This document shows positions 16,949 through 26,567 of a stretch of DNA of 64,000 bases, piece by piece; within the stretch, counting starts at the first letter, position 1, and each line of letters begins with the position of its first letter. The stretch covers positions 1-64,000 of the forward strand of contig NZ_WWCK01000003.1 in assembly GCF_009857435.1 (NCBI RefSeq). Reading direction: 5' to 3'. The position numbers were made by a program, and so were the translations under genes. The notes below the pieces were generated by a model. It saw only the letters and a list, made by a program, of their open reading frames with translations. It was not told where the DNA came from and searched no databases. Source of the DNA: Duganella rivi (GTDB lineage: Bacteria; Pseudomonadota; Gammaproteobacteria; Burkholderiales; Burkholderiaceae_D).

Positions 16949-19879
16949 TCAGGAAAACCATTGGTTCAATTCATCTTCATCGATCTTGTCGCGATGGAAT
17001 TTCTCGTTATGGTCTAACGAAATCGCGAGTTGTTCTTCTTTGGCGGTGTTGACCGGCGTGGTGTGGCCTTCGGCATCGGTCTTGCCGAAGAAGACCTTGC
17101 CGTCGGCGCGCTGTTTCTTATACAGGCGGCCGGCGATGGCGGTGCCGGCCAGCGCATCCTTGACCTGGAAGCGGCCGGCGTACAGTTTTTCGTTCGGCAG
17201 CTCGGGCAGGGCGGGCGTGCTCTGTGCCGGGCCGGTCAGCTCCTTCATGCTGGCCTTGAAGGTCATGGTGCCGGGGCCGTGCACTTCGATATTGCCGCCT
17301 TCCAGTTTGAGGTAGGCGCCTTGCGCGGTCAGCAGCACGTGTTCCTTGGCGGCCATGCGCACGTCCTTGCTGACGCTGGCCACGGTAACCAGCCGGTCGG
17401 CGGTCAGCGAGGTGGCGTCGTTCTGGCTCTGGCTACTGAGCTTGCCGCTGGCCGCGTGCAGGCGGATGCCGGTTTCCTGGTTGGGCTTGTCGGCGCTGCT
17501 GGCTTTGCCGTAGGTGAACAGGCTAATGCCGTCGCGCACGGCGTGCAGGCTGTTGGCTTGCGCGAGCAGGTTGATGTCTTGTCCGGCCGCCAGCGTGCTG
17601 GTGGCGCCGGCGGCAATCACCGCGCTGGCCGGCGTGGTAGCGGCAATACCGGCTGGGGCGGACAACTGCATCATCGCTGCGCTGAACGCGGCGGCTTGGC
17701 CACCGCCGCCCGCATCGCCGGCCAGTCCCGAGCCAGACGCGGACAGCGCTTGCGCGCTGCTGGCCATTTGCGCGATGGCAGGCAACTTTTCGGGCTCCGG
17801 CTCGGACTTGAGTTTGGCGTTCTGCTTTTGCGCGGTGGTTGCCAGCGTGGTTTGCAGCGCTTGCGCCTGTTCGATCTGTGCCTGCCCTTCGCGCGCATCG
17901 AGCTGATGGCCGCTGCCGCCGTTGCGCAGGTCGGCCGACAGCAGCATGCCGCGTCCGGCACGCAGCGCGGCGCTGTGTTCGGACTTGAGCTCGGCGCCGA
18001 AACCGGCCGGCTGCAGGCGCTGGTTGTCGGTTTGATGGCGCAGATTACCCAGGTTGAGTTCGTCCGTGCCCTGGTGCGGCGACGCGTGCCGCTGCAAGCC
18101 CAGGCGCGGTTGGCCCGGCGTGTCATCGAACACCAGCTGGCTGTAAGCGCCGCTGCCCCCCTGGCTGGCTGGCAGCGCCTGGCTCTTGAGGCCGGACAAG
18201 GCGGCCGGGTGGGCGTGACCGGCAGTGGTGCCGGGGAACCACGCCGGCGCATTGCCGGTACTGGCGCCGCCGCCTTGCGCAACCTGGTTGTGCTGGGCGT
18301 CGGCCTGGCCCTGGCCGTTGTAGAGCGCGCCGATCACCACTGGCCGGTCGATATTGCCGTCGATGAAATCGACCAGCACTTCCTGGCCCACGCGCGGCAC
18401 GGCGTTGCTGCCCCAATTGGCGCCCGCTTGTGGCGCCAGCGGCGTGGCAACGCGCACCCAGGCGCCGACGCTGTCATCGGCCGGCGCGCCGCTGTGGCTG
18501 CCGGGCGCCGGATGATTCAGGCGGCTGTGGCCGGCATCGCCGCGCTGCCAGTGAAATTGCACCTTGACGCGGTGGTCGCGGTCGGTATGCACTGCCGCGC
18601 CTGCCGGGCCGACCACCACGGCGGTCTGCTGGCCCTGCATGGTCGGGCGCGGGTGCAGCAGGCGGCCGTGGCCGTCCGTGCCGCTGGCGCGGTAGGGCAC
18701 GCTGGCGCGGATGGCATCGATGCGGTTGCGGTACAGCGGCCGCTCGCCGGCCTCCTTGCCCACTGCGTGCAAGCTGCTGGCCTGCTCGGCGGCGATGGCG
18801 GCGCCCAGCGCGCTCTCGCCCAGCCGCTGCATCAGGCCGGCGTGCAGGTCGGCGCCGAGGTTGTTGTGCGCCAGGTGCACCACGCGCGTGACGAGGAAGC
18901 TGTCATCCCCCAGCGCGTGCTCGCTCAAATTGAAGGTGGTGCCCGGCGACAGCGTGCGCACGGTGCCGGCGCCGGTGTAGACCTCGCGCGACGCCTCCAG
19001 CGCTTGCAACTGCTGGTCGGCGATGCGCTGGCCGTGGGCGCGTGACGGGTAGGCGTAAGCGCCGGGTGCGTCACGGCTGGCCAGCAGCGCATCGGCCGCC
19101 GCATCCAGCGAGGCGGCGCTGACCGGGCGCTTGTCCAGCGTGCGGTAGTCCCAGCTATGCAGTTCGACGGCATTGGTTTGCAGCTTGAGTTCGCTGCGCC
19201 AGCGATCCATGCTGTCCTCGCGCATGACGGCGCCGGGCTGGGTGAAGCGCACCTGTGCCTGCGCGTTGGGCTTGAAGCTGCTGTTATCGTCGGCAATCAC
19301 CAGTTCGTGGCCATCCTTGCTGTGCACGAAGTAGTGGAACAGGCCTTCCTCGTGCATCAGGCGCTCGGCAAAGGCGAGATCGCTTTCCTGGTACTGCGTG
19401 GTCAGGCTGCGCACCGGGTAGCGGCCGCGATCCTGCACTTCGAAGCGCCAGGCCGGCGCCAGCTTGCCCTGGCCTTGCCAGGCGCCGAATATGGCGTCCA
19501 GGATGTCCAGCACGTTCTTGTCCTGGAAAATGCGGCTGTCGCGGTTATGGCCGAGGAAAGCGAGCCACGGTTCCAAGGTCAGCGTGTAGCGCGCCAGGCC
19601 GCCGTTGGCGCCATTGGCCTCAGCACTGGTGATGTGACCGTGGAACGGCCGCGCCTCGCCCAGCGTGGTTTGCAGCTCCAGCAGCACCGGCTGGCCGAGC
19701 AGGGCGCGCAGCGACAGCCCGGCGTCCGGCGACAGGGCGGTGATGCGGAAACGGAAGCCGCCGCTTAGCGCCTCTTCGCCGCGGACGCATTCCGGCGTCA
19801 GCAGTTGGTCGCCAAGTGGCGTGATCAGGCGCAGCAGGCGGGTTTCCTGGCCTGGCAGGGAAAGCAATTCGCGCAGCAT
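16949..19879 (-). CDS. vgrG: Type VI secretion spike protein VgrG with C-terminal TTR-like extension (VgrG2)
   Basis: A 976-residue VgrG from ATG 19879 (MLRELLSLPGQETRLL). The longer frame back to a TTG at 19966 is rejected because that codon lies right beside the T-run of the dctA terminator. The gp27-like part covers about 1-430, the gp5 OB-fold lies near 440-530 (VGQEVLVDFIDGNIDRP, VIGALYNGQG), and the DUF2345 beta-helix lies near 750-890. After it comes a segment of about 90 residues (AGRFQVKDALAGTAIAG ... FFGKTDAEGHTTPV) that resembles transthyretin-like adaptor domains found on VgrGs that carry a specific effector. It leads the SLT/CHAP operon. Confidence 0.92.
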   Translation of the reverse strand: MLRELLSLPGQETRLLRLITPLGDQLLTPECVRGEEALSGGFRFRITALSPDAGLSLRALLGQPVLLELQTTLGEARPFHGHITSAEANGANGGLARYTLTLEPWLAFLGHNRDSRIFQDKNVLDILDAIFGAWQGQGKLAPAWRFEVQDRGRYPVRSLTTQYQESDLAFAERLMHEEGLFHYFVHSKDGHELVIADDNSSFKPNAQAQVRFTQPGAVMREDSMDRWRSELKLQTNAVELHSWDYRTLDKRPVSAASLDAAADALLASRDAPGAYAYPSRAHGQRIADQQLQALEASREVYTGAGTVRTLSPGTTFNLSEHALGDDSFLVTRVVHLAHNNLGADLHAGLMQRLGESALGAAIAAEQASSLHAVGKEAGERPLYRNRIDAIRASVPYRASGTDGHGRLLHPRPTMQGQQTAVVVGPAGAAVHTDRDHRVKVQFHWQRGDAGHSRLNHPAPGSHSGAPADDSVGAWVRVATPLAPQAGANWGSNAVPRVGQEVLVDFIDGNIDRPVVIGALYNGQGQADAQHNQVAQGGGASTGNAPAWFPGTTAGHAHPAALSGLKSQALPASQGGSGAYSQLVFDDTPGQPRLGLQRHASPHQGTDELNLGNLRHQTDNQRLQPAGFGAELKSEHSAALRAGRGMLLSADLRNGGSGHQLDAREGQAQIEQAQALQTTLATTAQKQNAKLKSEPEPEKLPAIAQMASSAQALSASGSGLAGDAGGGGQAAAFSAAMMQLSAPAGIAATTPASAVIAAGATSTLAAGQDINLLAQANSLHAVRDGISLFTYGKASSADKPNQETGIRLHAASGKLSSQSQNDATSLTADRLVTVASVSKDVRMAAKEHVLLTAQGAYLKLEGGNIEVHGPGTMTFKASMKELTGPAQSTPALPELPNEKLYAGRFQVKDALAGTAIAGRLYKKQRADGKVFFGKTDAEGHTTPVNTAKEEQLAISLDHNEKFHRDKIDEDELNQWFS

Positions 19880-19971
19880 GGTTGTTAAGTTAATATGTTT
19901 GCATTCCGCATTACACCTGATTCGATCCAGCTCAGCAAGAGTGATTCGATTGAAATCTTGCGCCAATGAAA

Positions 19972-20005
19972 AACGCCCCGCGCGGCGTGAGCCGGGCGGG
20001 GCGTT
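19972..20005 (-). terminator. Rho-independent terminator of dctA
   Basis: A perfect 10-bp stem (AACGCCCCGC at 19972-19981 with GCGGGGCGTT at 19996-20005) is followed, on the minus strand, by a short T run. It lies just downstream of dctA and separates it from vgrG2. Confidence 0.9.
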
Positions 20006-20023
20006 GAGTACTGGTAATGCCTG

Positions 20024-21325
20024 TTAGTGGCTAGGCACAACTTCCATAGGTTCTGGATCGGTGATGGTCGAACCTGGGTGGGCCAGTTCGGCTTTCATCT
20101 TGTCCATGTCCAGCTCTTTTTCCCAGCGCGAGACTACCATCGCTGCCACGCCGTTGCCGATGAAGTTGGTCAGCGCGCGGCACTCGCTCATGAAGCGATC
20201 GATGCCGAGGATCAGCGCCATGCCGGCCACCGGAATATCCGGTACCACGTGCAGGGTGGCTGCCAGCGTGATGAAGCCGGCGCCGGTGATGCCCGATGCG
20301 CCTTTCGAGGTCAGCATCGCGACGCCCAGGATGGTCAGCTCTTGCATCAGGGTCAGGTCGGTGTTGGTGGCCTGTGCCACGAACAGCGCCGCCATGGTCA
20401 TGTAGATGTTGGTGCCGTCCAGGTTGAACGAGTAGCCGGTTGGAACCACCAGGCCCACCACCGATTTCGAGCAGCCCAGGCGCTCCAGTTTATTCATCAG
20501 CGAAGGCAGTGCCGATTCCGAAGAGCTGGTGCCCAGCACGATCAGCAGTTCTTCCTTGATGTAGGAGATGAAGCGGCCAATCGAGAAGCCGGTCAGGCGC
20601 GCCACGGTGCCCAGCACTACCACCACGAAGATGATGCAGGTGGCGTAGAAGCAGCCCATCAGCGTAGCCAGTGGCAGCAGCGACTTGATGCCGTATTTGC
20701 CGATGGTGAAGGCCATCGCGCCGAATGCGCCGATCGGTGCAACCTTCATCACGATGTTCACCACGCCGAAGATGGCGTGCGAGGCTTCATCGATCAGCTT
20801 GACCAGCGGCTTGCCGCGTTCGCCCAGCAGCGAGATCGAGAAACCGAACAAAATCGCGATCAGCAGCACTTGCAAGATGTCGCCCTTGGCGAACGCATCC
20901 ACCACGGTGTTCGGGATGATGTTCAGCAGGAAGTCGGTAGTGGTTTGTGCGTGTGCCTTGGTGGTGTACTGCTCGATGGACTTGGCGTCCAGCGTAGCGG
21001 CGGTGGCGTTGAAGCCGGCGCCTGGTTTCACCAGGTTGGCAACGAACAGGCCGATCACCAGCGCGAAGGTCGAGATCACTTCAAAGTACAGCAGCGCCTT
21101 GCCGCCGACGCGGCCGATTTTCTTCACGTCCTGCATGCCGGCGATACCCGACACCACGGTGCAGAAGATCACCGGTGCAATAATCATCTTGATCAGCTTG
21201 ATGAAGCCGTCGCCGAGCGGTTTCATGGCGACGCCGCTGTCCGGGTAGAACGCGCCCAGCATCACGCCGCAGAAGATGGCGAAGAGTACCTGTACGTACA
21301 GGATTTTATAGAATGGTTTTTTCAC
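20024..21325 (-). CDS. dctA: C4-dicarboxylate transporter (DAACS family)
   Basis: A 433-residue membrane symporter for succinate, fumarate and malate. Diagnostic motifs are the serine-rich [15 protein letters not shown] loop and the substrate/cation site [18 protein letters not shown]. Eight or so hydrophobic segments are visible, as in the family. The start is taken as the GTG at 21325 ([13 protein letters not shown]), because a GAGGAGA ribosome site lies at the correct distance; the longer frame to 21361 would bury that site inside the gene. It lies downstream of bdhA but is separated from it by a large inverted repeat. A strong terminator follows. Confidence 0.95.
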   Translation of the reverse strand: MKKPFYKILYVQVLFAIFCGVMLGAFYPDSGVAMKPLGDGFIKLIKMIIAPVIFCTVVSGIAGMQDVKKIGRVGGKALLYFEVISTFALVIGLFVANLVKPGAGFNATAATLDAKSIEQYTTKAHAQTTTDFLLNIIPNTVVDAFAKGDILQVLLIAILFGFSISLLGERGKPLVKLIDEASHAIFGVVNIVMKVAPIGAFGAMAFTIGKYGIKSLLPLATLMGCFYATCIIFVVVVLGTVARLTGFSIGRFISYIKEELLIVLGTSSSESALPSLMNKLERLGCSKSVVGLVVPTGYSFNLDGTNIYMTMAALFVAQATNTDLTLMQELTILGVAMLTSKGASGITGAGFITLAATLHVVPDIPVAGMALILGIDRFMSECRALTNFIGNGVAAMVVSRWEKELDMDKMKAELAHPGSTITDPEPMEVVPSH

Positions 21326-21368
21326 GGAGTCTCCTCGTGTTTCGTTTGAGGAGTGCATCATCGCGCAG

Positions 21369-21426
21369 AAGGGCAGATATCACTATTGTGGAAAGCCGCA
21401 AATAACGGCTGGTGATATCTGCCTTT
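21369..21426. repeat. Large nested inverted repeat between bdhA and dctA
   Basis: A perfect 12-bp arm pair (GGCAGATATCAC at 21372-21383, GTGATATCTGCC at 21412-21423) encloses a second hairpin (AGCCG at 21394-21398, CGGCT at 21406-21410). Allowing a G-U pair, the outer stem reaches about 15 bp. In dctA orientation no T run follows, so it does not look like a simple terminator. It lies about 45 bp upstream of the dctA GTG, in its leader or promoter region. Confidence 0.8.
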
Positions 21427-21452
21427 GGTAAGGGATAGTACTTACTGCGTGC

Positions 21453-22247
21453 TTATTGAGCTACCCAGCCGCCGTCCATATTCCAGGAGACGCCGCGCAC
21501 TTGCTTGGCCGCGTCCGAACACAGGAACACCGCCAGCGCGCCCAGTTCTTCCGGCGTGACGAAGTCGCCCGACGGCTGCTTGTCCGCCAGCAGCGCCTTT
21601 TTGGCTTGCTCGTTGCTGATGCCGTCCTTGGCGGCGCGGTCGTCCACTTGTTTTTGCACCAGCGGCGTCAGCACAAAGCCGGGGCAGATGGCGTTGACGG
21701 TAACGCCGGTGGTGGCAGTCTCCAGCGCATTGGCCTTGGTCAGGCCGATCAGCCCGTGCTTGGCGGCGACATAGGCCGACTTGCCGGCCGACGCCACCAG
21801 GCCGTGCGTCGACGCCAAATTAATGATGCGGCCCCAGTTGTTGGCGCGCATGCGCGGCAGCACCAGGCGCGAGGTGTGGAAGGCCGAGGTCAGGTTAATC
21901 GCAATGATGGCGTCCCACTTCTCAACCGGGAATTCCTCGACGTTGGCGACATATTGAATGCCGGCGTTATTCACCAGTACATCGACGCCGCCGAACTTCT
22001 CGCCGGCGAAAGCAATCATGGCTTCGATCTCGGCTGGCTTGGTCATGTCGGCGTTGTGGTAAGCCACCTTCACGTCGAACTCCTTGGCGAGATCAACTTG
22101 CAACTGCGCGATTTCCTGGCTGTCGCCAAAGCCGTTCAGCAGCACGTTGGCGCCCTCGGCCGCCAGCGAGCGGGCGATGCCCAGGCCGATGCCGGAGGTG
22201 GAACCGGTAACCAACGCGGTTTTACCGCTCAAAGTCTTGTTTGCCAT
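21453..22247 (-). CDS. bdhA: D-3-hydroxybutyrate dehydrogenase
   Basis: A 264-residue short-chain dehydrogenase. It has the NAD-binding TGSTSGIGLGIA loop, NNAG, the catalytic Ser in NLASTHG, and YVAAK with the active-site Tyr/Lys. The segment HGLIGLTKANALETA and the C-terminal DGGWVAQ are close to known BdhA enzymes. It oxidises D-3-hydroxybutyrate to acetoacetate in polyhydroxybutyrate breakdown. The neighbouring dctA supports a role in using organic-acid carbon. Confidence 0.93.
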   Translation of the reverse strand: MANKTLSGKTALVTGSTSGIGLGIARSLAAEGANVLLNGFGDSQEIAQLQVDLAKEFDVKVAYHNADMTKPAEIEAMIAFAGEKFGGVDVLVNNAGIQYVANVEEFPVEKWDAIIAINLTSAFHTSRLVLPRMRANNWGRIINLASTHGLVASAGKSAYVAAKHGLIGLTKANALETATTGVTVNAICPGFVLTPLVQKQVDDRAAKDGISNEQAKKALLADKQPSGDFVTPEELGALAVFLCSDAAKQVRGVSWNMDGGWVAQ

Positions 22248-22368
22248 ACTGTCCTCTATAGGGTTGGTGATAAAAGGCGCGCTGCGCTACACTTCGGTAG
22301 AATTTTGTCACAACGCGGTAAAATGGTCATTCTGAACATCATTACATAAAAACCATTAAGGAAGCCGC

Positions 22369-23247
22369 ATGCTCCACGCAAAAATAAAGTCTGTTCAATG
22401 CCTGTCGCTGGCTGGCCTGCATCGCATGTCCTACAAGGAGTGGGGCGATGAAAACAATCCCAACGTGCTGGTCTGCGTGCACGGCGTCACCCGCGTAGCG
22501 GACGACTTTGACAACATGGCGCGCGCGCTGGCCAACGACTACCGCGTGATCGCCCCGGACATCGTCGGCCGCGGCCGCTCCGAGTGGCTGAAAAATCCGC
22601 AGCTGTACCGCATACCGCAGTATGTCAGTGATATCGTAACCTTGCTGGCGCGTGTGCTGCCAGACGGCGAAAGTCAGAAGGTCGACTGGTTCGGTACCTC
22701 GATGGGCGGCTTGATCGGCATGGGCCTGGCCTCGCTGCCGGGCAATCCGATCCGCAAGCTGATCCTCAACGATATCGGCCCGGTGCTGGCGCCGATGGCC
22801 TTGCAGCGCATCGGCGACTACATCGGCCAGGACTTGCGCTTTGAAACCTTTGAGGCCGGCGCCAAGTTTGTCCGCGACGTTTCGCTGTCGTTCGGCGAGC
22901 ACACCGAAGAGGAATGGCACAAGCTGGCAACCGACGTTTTGCGCCAGGACAAAGACGGCAAGTGGGTGCGCCATTACGATATGGGACTGGCCTTGCCGTT
23001 CCGCTCGGCCACGCCGGAATCGGCCGACGCCGACCAAGCCATGCTGTGGGCGGCTTACGATGCCATCATGTGCCCGACGCTGCTGGTGCGCGGCGCCGAT
23101 TCCGACCTGCTGTCGCCGGAAACGGCCAAGCTGATGACCGAGCGCGGCCCGAAAGCCAAGCTGGTAGAAATTCCGAACGTCGGCCACGCGCCGACCTTTA
23201 TTCACGACGATCAAATCGCAATAGCAAAGCAATTCCTGCTGGGTTAA
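22369..23247 (+). CDS. Alpha/beta hydrolase
   Basis: A 292-residue alpha/beta hydrolase with VCVHGVTR (oxyanion loop), GTSMGG (nucleophile Ser), the acid in RGADSDLL and the base in NVGHAPT. The fold is complete, with a lid region around residues 150-200. The substrate cannot be named from sequence; epoxide hydrolase- or esterase-like functions are both possible. It has an AAGGAA ribosome site. It starts a short plus-strand run with the RidA-like and relA genes, with 25-bp and 7-bp gaps. Confidence 0.85.
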   Translation: MLHAKIKSVQCLSLAGLHRMSYKEWGDENNPNVLVCVHGVTRVADDFDNMARALANDYRVIAPDIVGRGRSEWLKNPQLYRIPQYVSDIVTLLARVLPDGESQKVDWFGTSMGGLIGMGLASLPGNPIRKLILNDIGPVLAPMALQRIGDYIGQDLRFETFEAGAKFVRDVSLSFGEHTEEEWHKLATDVLRQDKDGKWVRHYDMGLALPFRSATPESADADQAMLWAAYDAIMCPTLLVRGADSDLLSPETAKLMTERGPKAKLVEIPNVGHAPTFIHDDQIAIAKQFLLG

Positions 23248-23272
23248 GCAAGTTAAGTTAGGTAAGAAGAGT

Positions 23273-23623
23273 ATGGAAATCAAACGACTGCACGTGGGCA
23301 AACGCCTGTCCGAAGTGGCGATCCACAACAACACCGTGTATCTGGCCGGCCAGATCCCGGACGACCTGTCGCTCGACATCAAGGGCCAGACGCGCGAAGT
23401 GCTGGCCCACATCGACCGTCTGCTGGGCGAATCCGGCAGCGACAAGACCTGCATCCTGAGCTGCCAGATCTACCTCAAGGACATGGCCGACTTCCCCGGC
23501 ATGAACGAGGAGTGGGACGCATGGGTGCCGCAGGGCCACACGCCGCCGCGCGCCACGGTCGAAGCGAAACTGTACGATCCGCGCGTGCTGGTTGAAATTA
23601 TCGTCATCGCCGCGCAGCGCTAG
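23273..23623 (+). CDS. RidA (YjgF/YER057c/UK114) family protein
   Basis: A 116-residue protein with the Rid pattern: an early VYLAGQIPDD strand, DKTCILSCQIYLKDM in the middle, and PPRATVEAKLYDP with the conserved Arg, ending VEIIVIAA. Rid proteins hydrolyse reactive imines or enamines made by PLP enzymes. It lies 7 bp before relA, whose ribosome site overlaps the RidA stop (TAGGAG), so the two are probably cotranscribed. Confidence 0.85.
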   Translation: MEIKRLHVGKRLSEVAIHNNTVYLAGQIPDDLSLDIKGQTREVLAHIDRLLGESGSDKTCILSCQIYLKDMADFPGMNEEWDAWVPQGHTPPRATVEAKLYDPRVLVEIIVIAAQR

Positions 23624-23630
23624 GAGCATC

Positions 23631-25880
23631 ATGGTTTCCACCACTGCGCTTACCAGCGCGACGTCGGAGCAGCTGGTTCAAGGCCTGTCTCCCGACGACA
23701 GCGCCCGCATGCTGGCAGCGCTCGACTTTGCCGGCGGCGCCTACGCCGACAAGGTCGCCTCCAGCGGCCAGCCGGCGCTGGACTTCGCGGTCGGCGTGGC
23801 CGGCACGCTGGCCTCCCTGAATACCGACGTTGAGACCCGCATCGCCGGCCTGATGTTCGAGCTGACCTTGCTCGACCCGGCGCTGGCGCCGATCATCGAA
23901 CCGCGTTTCGGCTGCGGCGTCAACGACCTGGTGGCCGGCGTGCGCCAGTTGATCCGCTTGCGCGAACTGACGCAGACGCAAAATGCTCCAGCCGCAGGAC
24001 GCGGCCGCAACGCTGCGCAAATGGCGGTGGCGCAGGTCGAAACCCTGCGCAAGATGCTGCTGGCGATGGCTTCCGATATGCGCGTGGTGCTGGTGCGCCT
24101 GGCGTCCTGCGTGACCAGCCTGCGCTACTTTGCCGACATCAAACTGTTCAACGACATGACCTGCGCTTATGGGCGCGAGACCTTGGACTTGTATGCGCCG
24201 CTGGCCAACCGGCTCGGTATCTGGCAGCTGAAGTGGGAATTGGAAGACTTGTCGTTCCGTTTCATCGAGCCGGAAACCTACAAGCGCATCGCCAAGATGC
24301 TGGAAGAAAAACGCCTGATGCGCGAAGGCTTCGTTGCCAGCGCCATCGAGCGGCTGCAGTCGGAAATGGCGGCAGCGGGTATCCAGGCCGAGGTGTTTGG
24401 CCGTCCCAAGCACATCTACTCCATCTGGAGCAAGATGAAGGGCAAGGAGCTGGACTTCACCGACCTGTACGACGTGCGCGCCTTCCGCGTGATCGTGTCG
24501 GACGTGAAAACCTGCTACACCGTGCTGGGCGTGGTGCACAACATCTGGACGCCGATTCCGAAAGAATTCGACGATTATATTTCGCGTCCGAAGCCAAACG
24601 GCTACCGTTCGCTGCACACCGTGGTGACGGCGGAAGACGGCCGTCCGCTGGAAGTGCAGATCCGCACGCAGGAAATGCACAGCTTTGCCGAGTATGGCGT
24701 GGCGGCGCACTGGCGCTACAAAGAGACTGGCGGTTCCAACTTCACCGCGCAGCAGTACGACGAGAAAATCGCCTGGTTGCGCCAGCTGCTGGCGTGGAAA
24801 ACCGACGTGGCCGATGCCGTGGTCGGCGAGGAAGAACAGCAGCGCGAGTGGGTGGAAAAGCTGAAAGCCGCCGCGCTGGACGACCGCATCTTCGTGCTGA
24901 CGCCGCAAGCGCGCGTGATTGAGCTGCCGGTCGGCGCAACGCCGGTGGACTTTGCCTACCACCTGCACAGCGATGTTGGCCACCGCTGCCGTGGCGCGCG
25001 TGTCGATGGCGTGATGGTGCCGCTGAATACACCGCTGAAAAACGGCCAGACCTGCGAAATCATCACTGCCAAAGGCGCGCCGGGCACGGCTGGCCCATCG
25101 CGCGATTGGCTCAGTGATGAGTACACGGTGGCGACGCGCACGCGTTCCAAGATTCGCGCCTGGTTCCATGCGATCGACATGCAGGAAACCTTGTCGCACG
25201 GCCGCGCGCTGGTGGAGAAGACCTTGCAGCGCGAGGGCAAGACCGCCGTCAATCTGGAAGCGCTGGCGAACAAGCTGGGATTTGCCAAGGTTGACGACTT
25301 GTTCCTGTCTGTCGGCAAAGATGAATTCAGCCTGCGCGCAATTGAAAACGCGCTGCACGACAGCGGCGAGCCGACCGAGCCGGTGGACGAAGTCTTCCTC
25401 GGCAAGAGCCGCGCATCAAGCGTGGAGCAGGGCGCCAAGTCGGGCGTGCTGGTGGTGGGTACGGATGGCTTGATGACGCAGCTGGCCAAGTGCTGCAAGC
25501 CGGCGCCGCCGGATGGCATCGTCGGCTTTGTCACGCGCGGCAAAGGCGTGTCGATCCACCGCGCCACCTGCAAGAACTTTGCCGAAATGCGCGCCAAGGC
25601 GCCGGAGCGGGTGATTGTCACCGAGTGGGGACGTGCCGGTGCGGATACGGTCTACCCGGTCGATATCTTCATCCTGGCGAACGACCGCCAGGGCCTGCTG
25701 CGCGATATCTCGGAGATTTTCTCGCGCGAGAAAATCAACGTTATCGGCGTCAACACCCAATCGGCCAAAGGCTTTGCGCGCATGACCTTCACCGCCGAAA
25801 TCGGCGCCACGGCGCAGCTGCACAAAGCCCTGAGCGCGATCTCGGAAGTGGGCGGCGTGCAGGAAGCGCGTCGCGCTTAA
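23631..25880 (+). CDS. relA: (p)ppGpp synthetase RelA
   Basis: A 749-residue long RSH protein: N-terminal pseudo-hydrolase (about 30-180), synthetase (about 240-400, with YDVRAFRVIV, KPNGYRSLHTVV and EYGVAAHWRYKE), TGS (about 425-485), and a C-terminal ACT domain (ILANDRQGLLRDISEIF). The synthetase loop reads KEFDDYIS, the EFDD form of RelA, rather than RFKD as in SpoT. The HD box of the hydrolase is absent (LMFEL at the equivalent place), so it should only synthesise the alarmone. Start ATG 23631 follows an AGGAG site. Its stop is shared, on the opposite strand, with the GST stop. Confidence 0.95.
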   Translation: MVSTTALTSATSEQLVQGLSPDDSARMLAALDFAGGAYADKVASSGQPALDFAVGVAGTLASLNTDVETRIAGLMFELTLLDPALAPIIEPRFGCGVNDLVAGVRQLIRLRELTQTQNAPAAGRGRNAAQMAVAQVETLRKMLLAMASDMRVVLVRLASCVTSLRYFADIKLFNDMTCAYGRETLDLYAPLANRLGIWQLKWELEDLSFRFIEPETYKRIAKMLEEKRLMREGFVASAIERLQSEMAAAGIQAEVFGRPKHIYSIWSKMKGKELDFTDLYDVRAFRVIVSDVKTCYTVLGVVHNIWTPIPKEFDDYISRPKPNGYRSLHTVVTAEDGRPLEVQIRTQEMHSFAEYGVAAHWRYKETGGSNFTAQQYDEKIAWLRQLLAWKTDVADAVVGEEEQQREWVEKLKAAALDDRIFVLTPQARVIELPVGATPVDFAYHLHSDVGHRCRGARVDGVMVPLNTPLKNGQTCEIITAKGAPGTAGPSRDWLSDEYTVATRTRSKIRAWFHAIDMQETLSHGRALVEKTLQREGKTAVNLEALANKLGFAKVDDLFLSVGKDEFSLRAIENALHDSGEPTEPVDEVFLGKSRASSVEQGAKSGVLVVGTDGLMTQLAKCCKPAPPDGIVGFVTRGKGVSIHRATCKNFAEMRAKAPERVIVTEWGRAGADTVYPVDIFILANDRQGLLRDISEIFSREKINVIGVNTQSAKGFARMTFTAEIGATAQLHKALSAISEVGGVQEARRA

Positions 25881-26476
25881 ACGTGCGCCCGCCGCGCCGC
25901 CTGCACCGACGGGCGGGCGGCGAGGCGTTTCTCGTAGGCCGCAACGGCCGGCCATCGCTCAAGTCCGATGGCGAAGAATGAGAACCACCCCAGTACGGTA
26001 TACAGATAAGCGTCCGCTACGGTGAATGCCGTGCCTTGCAGGAAGGGCTGCGCTTGCAGCGTGTCTTCCAGTGTCGCCATGCGGCGGAACAGGCGTTCGC
26101 GGAAGATGGTCGCAGCCGCTTCAGGCAGCTCCTTGTTGAAAAGCGGCGCCACTCCGGCGTGAATCTCGCTGGTGATGAAATTCAGTGTTTCCTGCAAGCG
26201 CACGCGCGGCCAGCTGCCTACTGGCGGCGCCAGTTGCATCTCCGGTTTCAGGTCTGCCAGATATTGGATGATGGCCGGGCCTTCGGTTAGCACTTCTCCA
26301 TTATCCAGTTCCAGCGCGGCGACATAGCCTTTGGGATTGATGGCGCGGAAATCGCAGCCGTCGGCGGTGCGTTTGGTCTGGTTGTCGACCTTGACCAGCT
26401 GGTGCGCGAGGCCGAGTTCCTCCAATACGATCAGCGGTGATAGGGAACAGGTGTGCGGTGCGTAATACAGCTTCAT
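25877..26476 (-). CDS. Glutathione S-transferase
   Basis: A 199-residue GST. The N-terminal thioredoxin fold starts MKLYYAPHTCSLSP, with a Cys10 in the position of bacterial beta-class GSTs; NPKGYVAALEL holds the cis-Pro region, and LTEGPAIIQYLAD is the glutathione-binding turn. The C-terminal helical domain contains FTVADAYLYTVLGW. It conjugates or reduces glutathione-linked substrates. It is divergent from a LysR regulator 91 bp away, the usual arrangement for local control, and converges on relA with a 4-bp overlap. Confidence 0.9.
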   Translation of the reverse strand: MKLYYAPHTCSLSPLIVLEELGLAHQLVKVDNQTKRTADGCDFRAINPKGYVAALELDNGEVLTEGPAIIQYLADLKPEMQLAPPVGSWPRVRLQETLNFITSEIHAGVAPLFNKELPEAAATIFRERLFRRMATLEDTLQAQPFLQGTAFTVADAYLYTVLGWFSFFAIGLERWPAVAAYEKRLAARPSVQAARRAHV

Positions 26477-26567
26477 TGAATGCTCCTTGAACGATGAGCC
26501 GCCACTGTATGGCTTGCGCGGGGCGCTGTAAAATTAATGCTCCAGAAATCAGCTATCAGTTTTTCTA

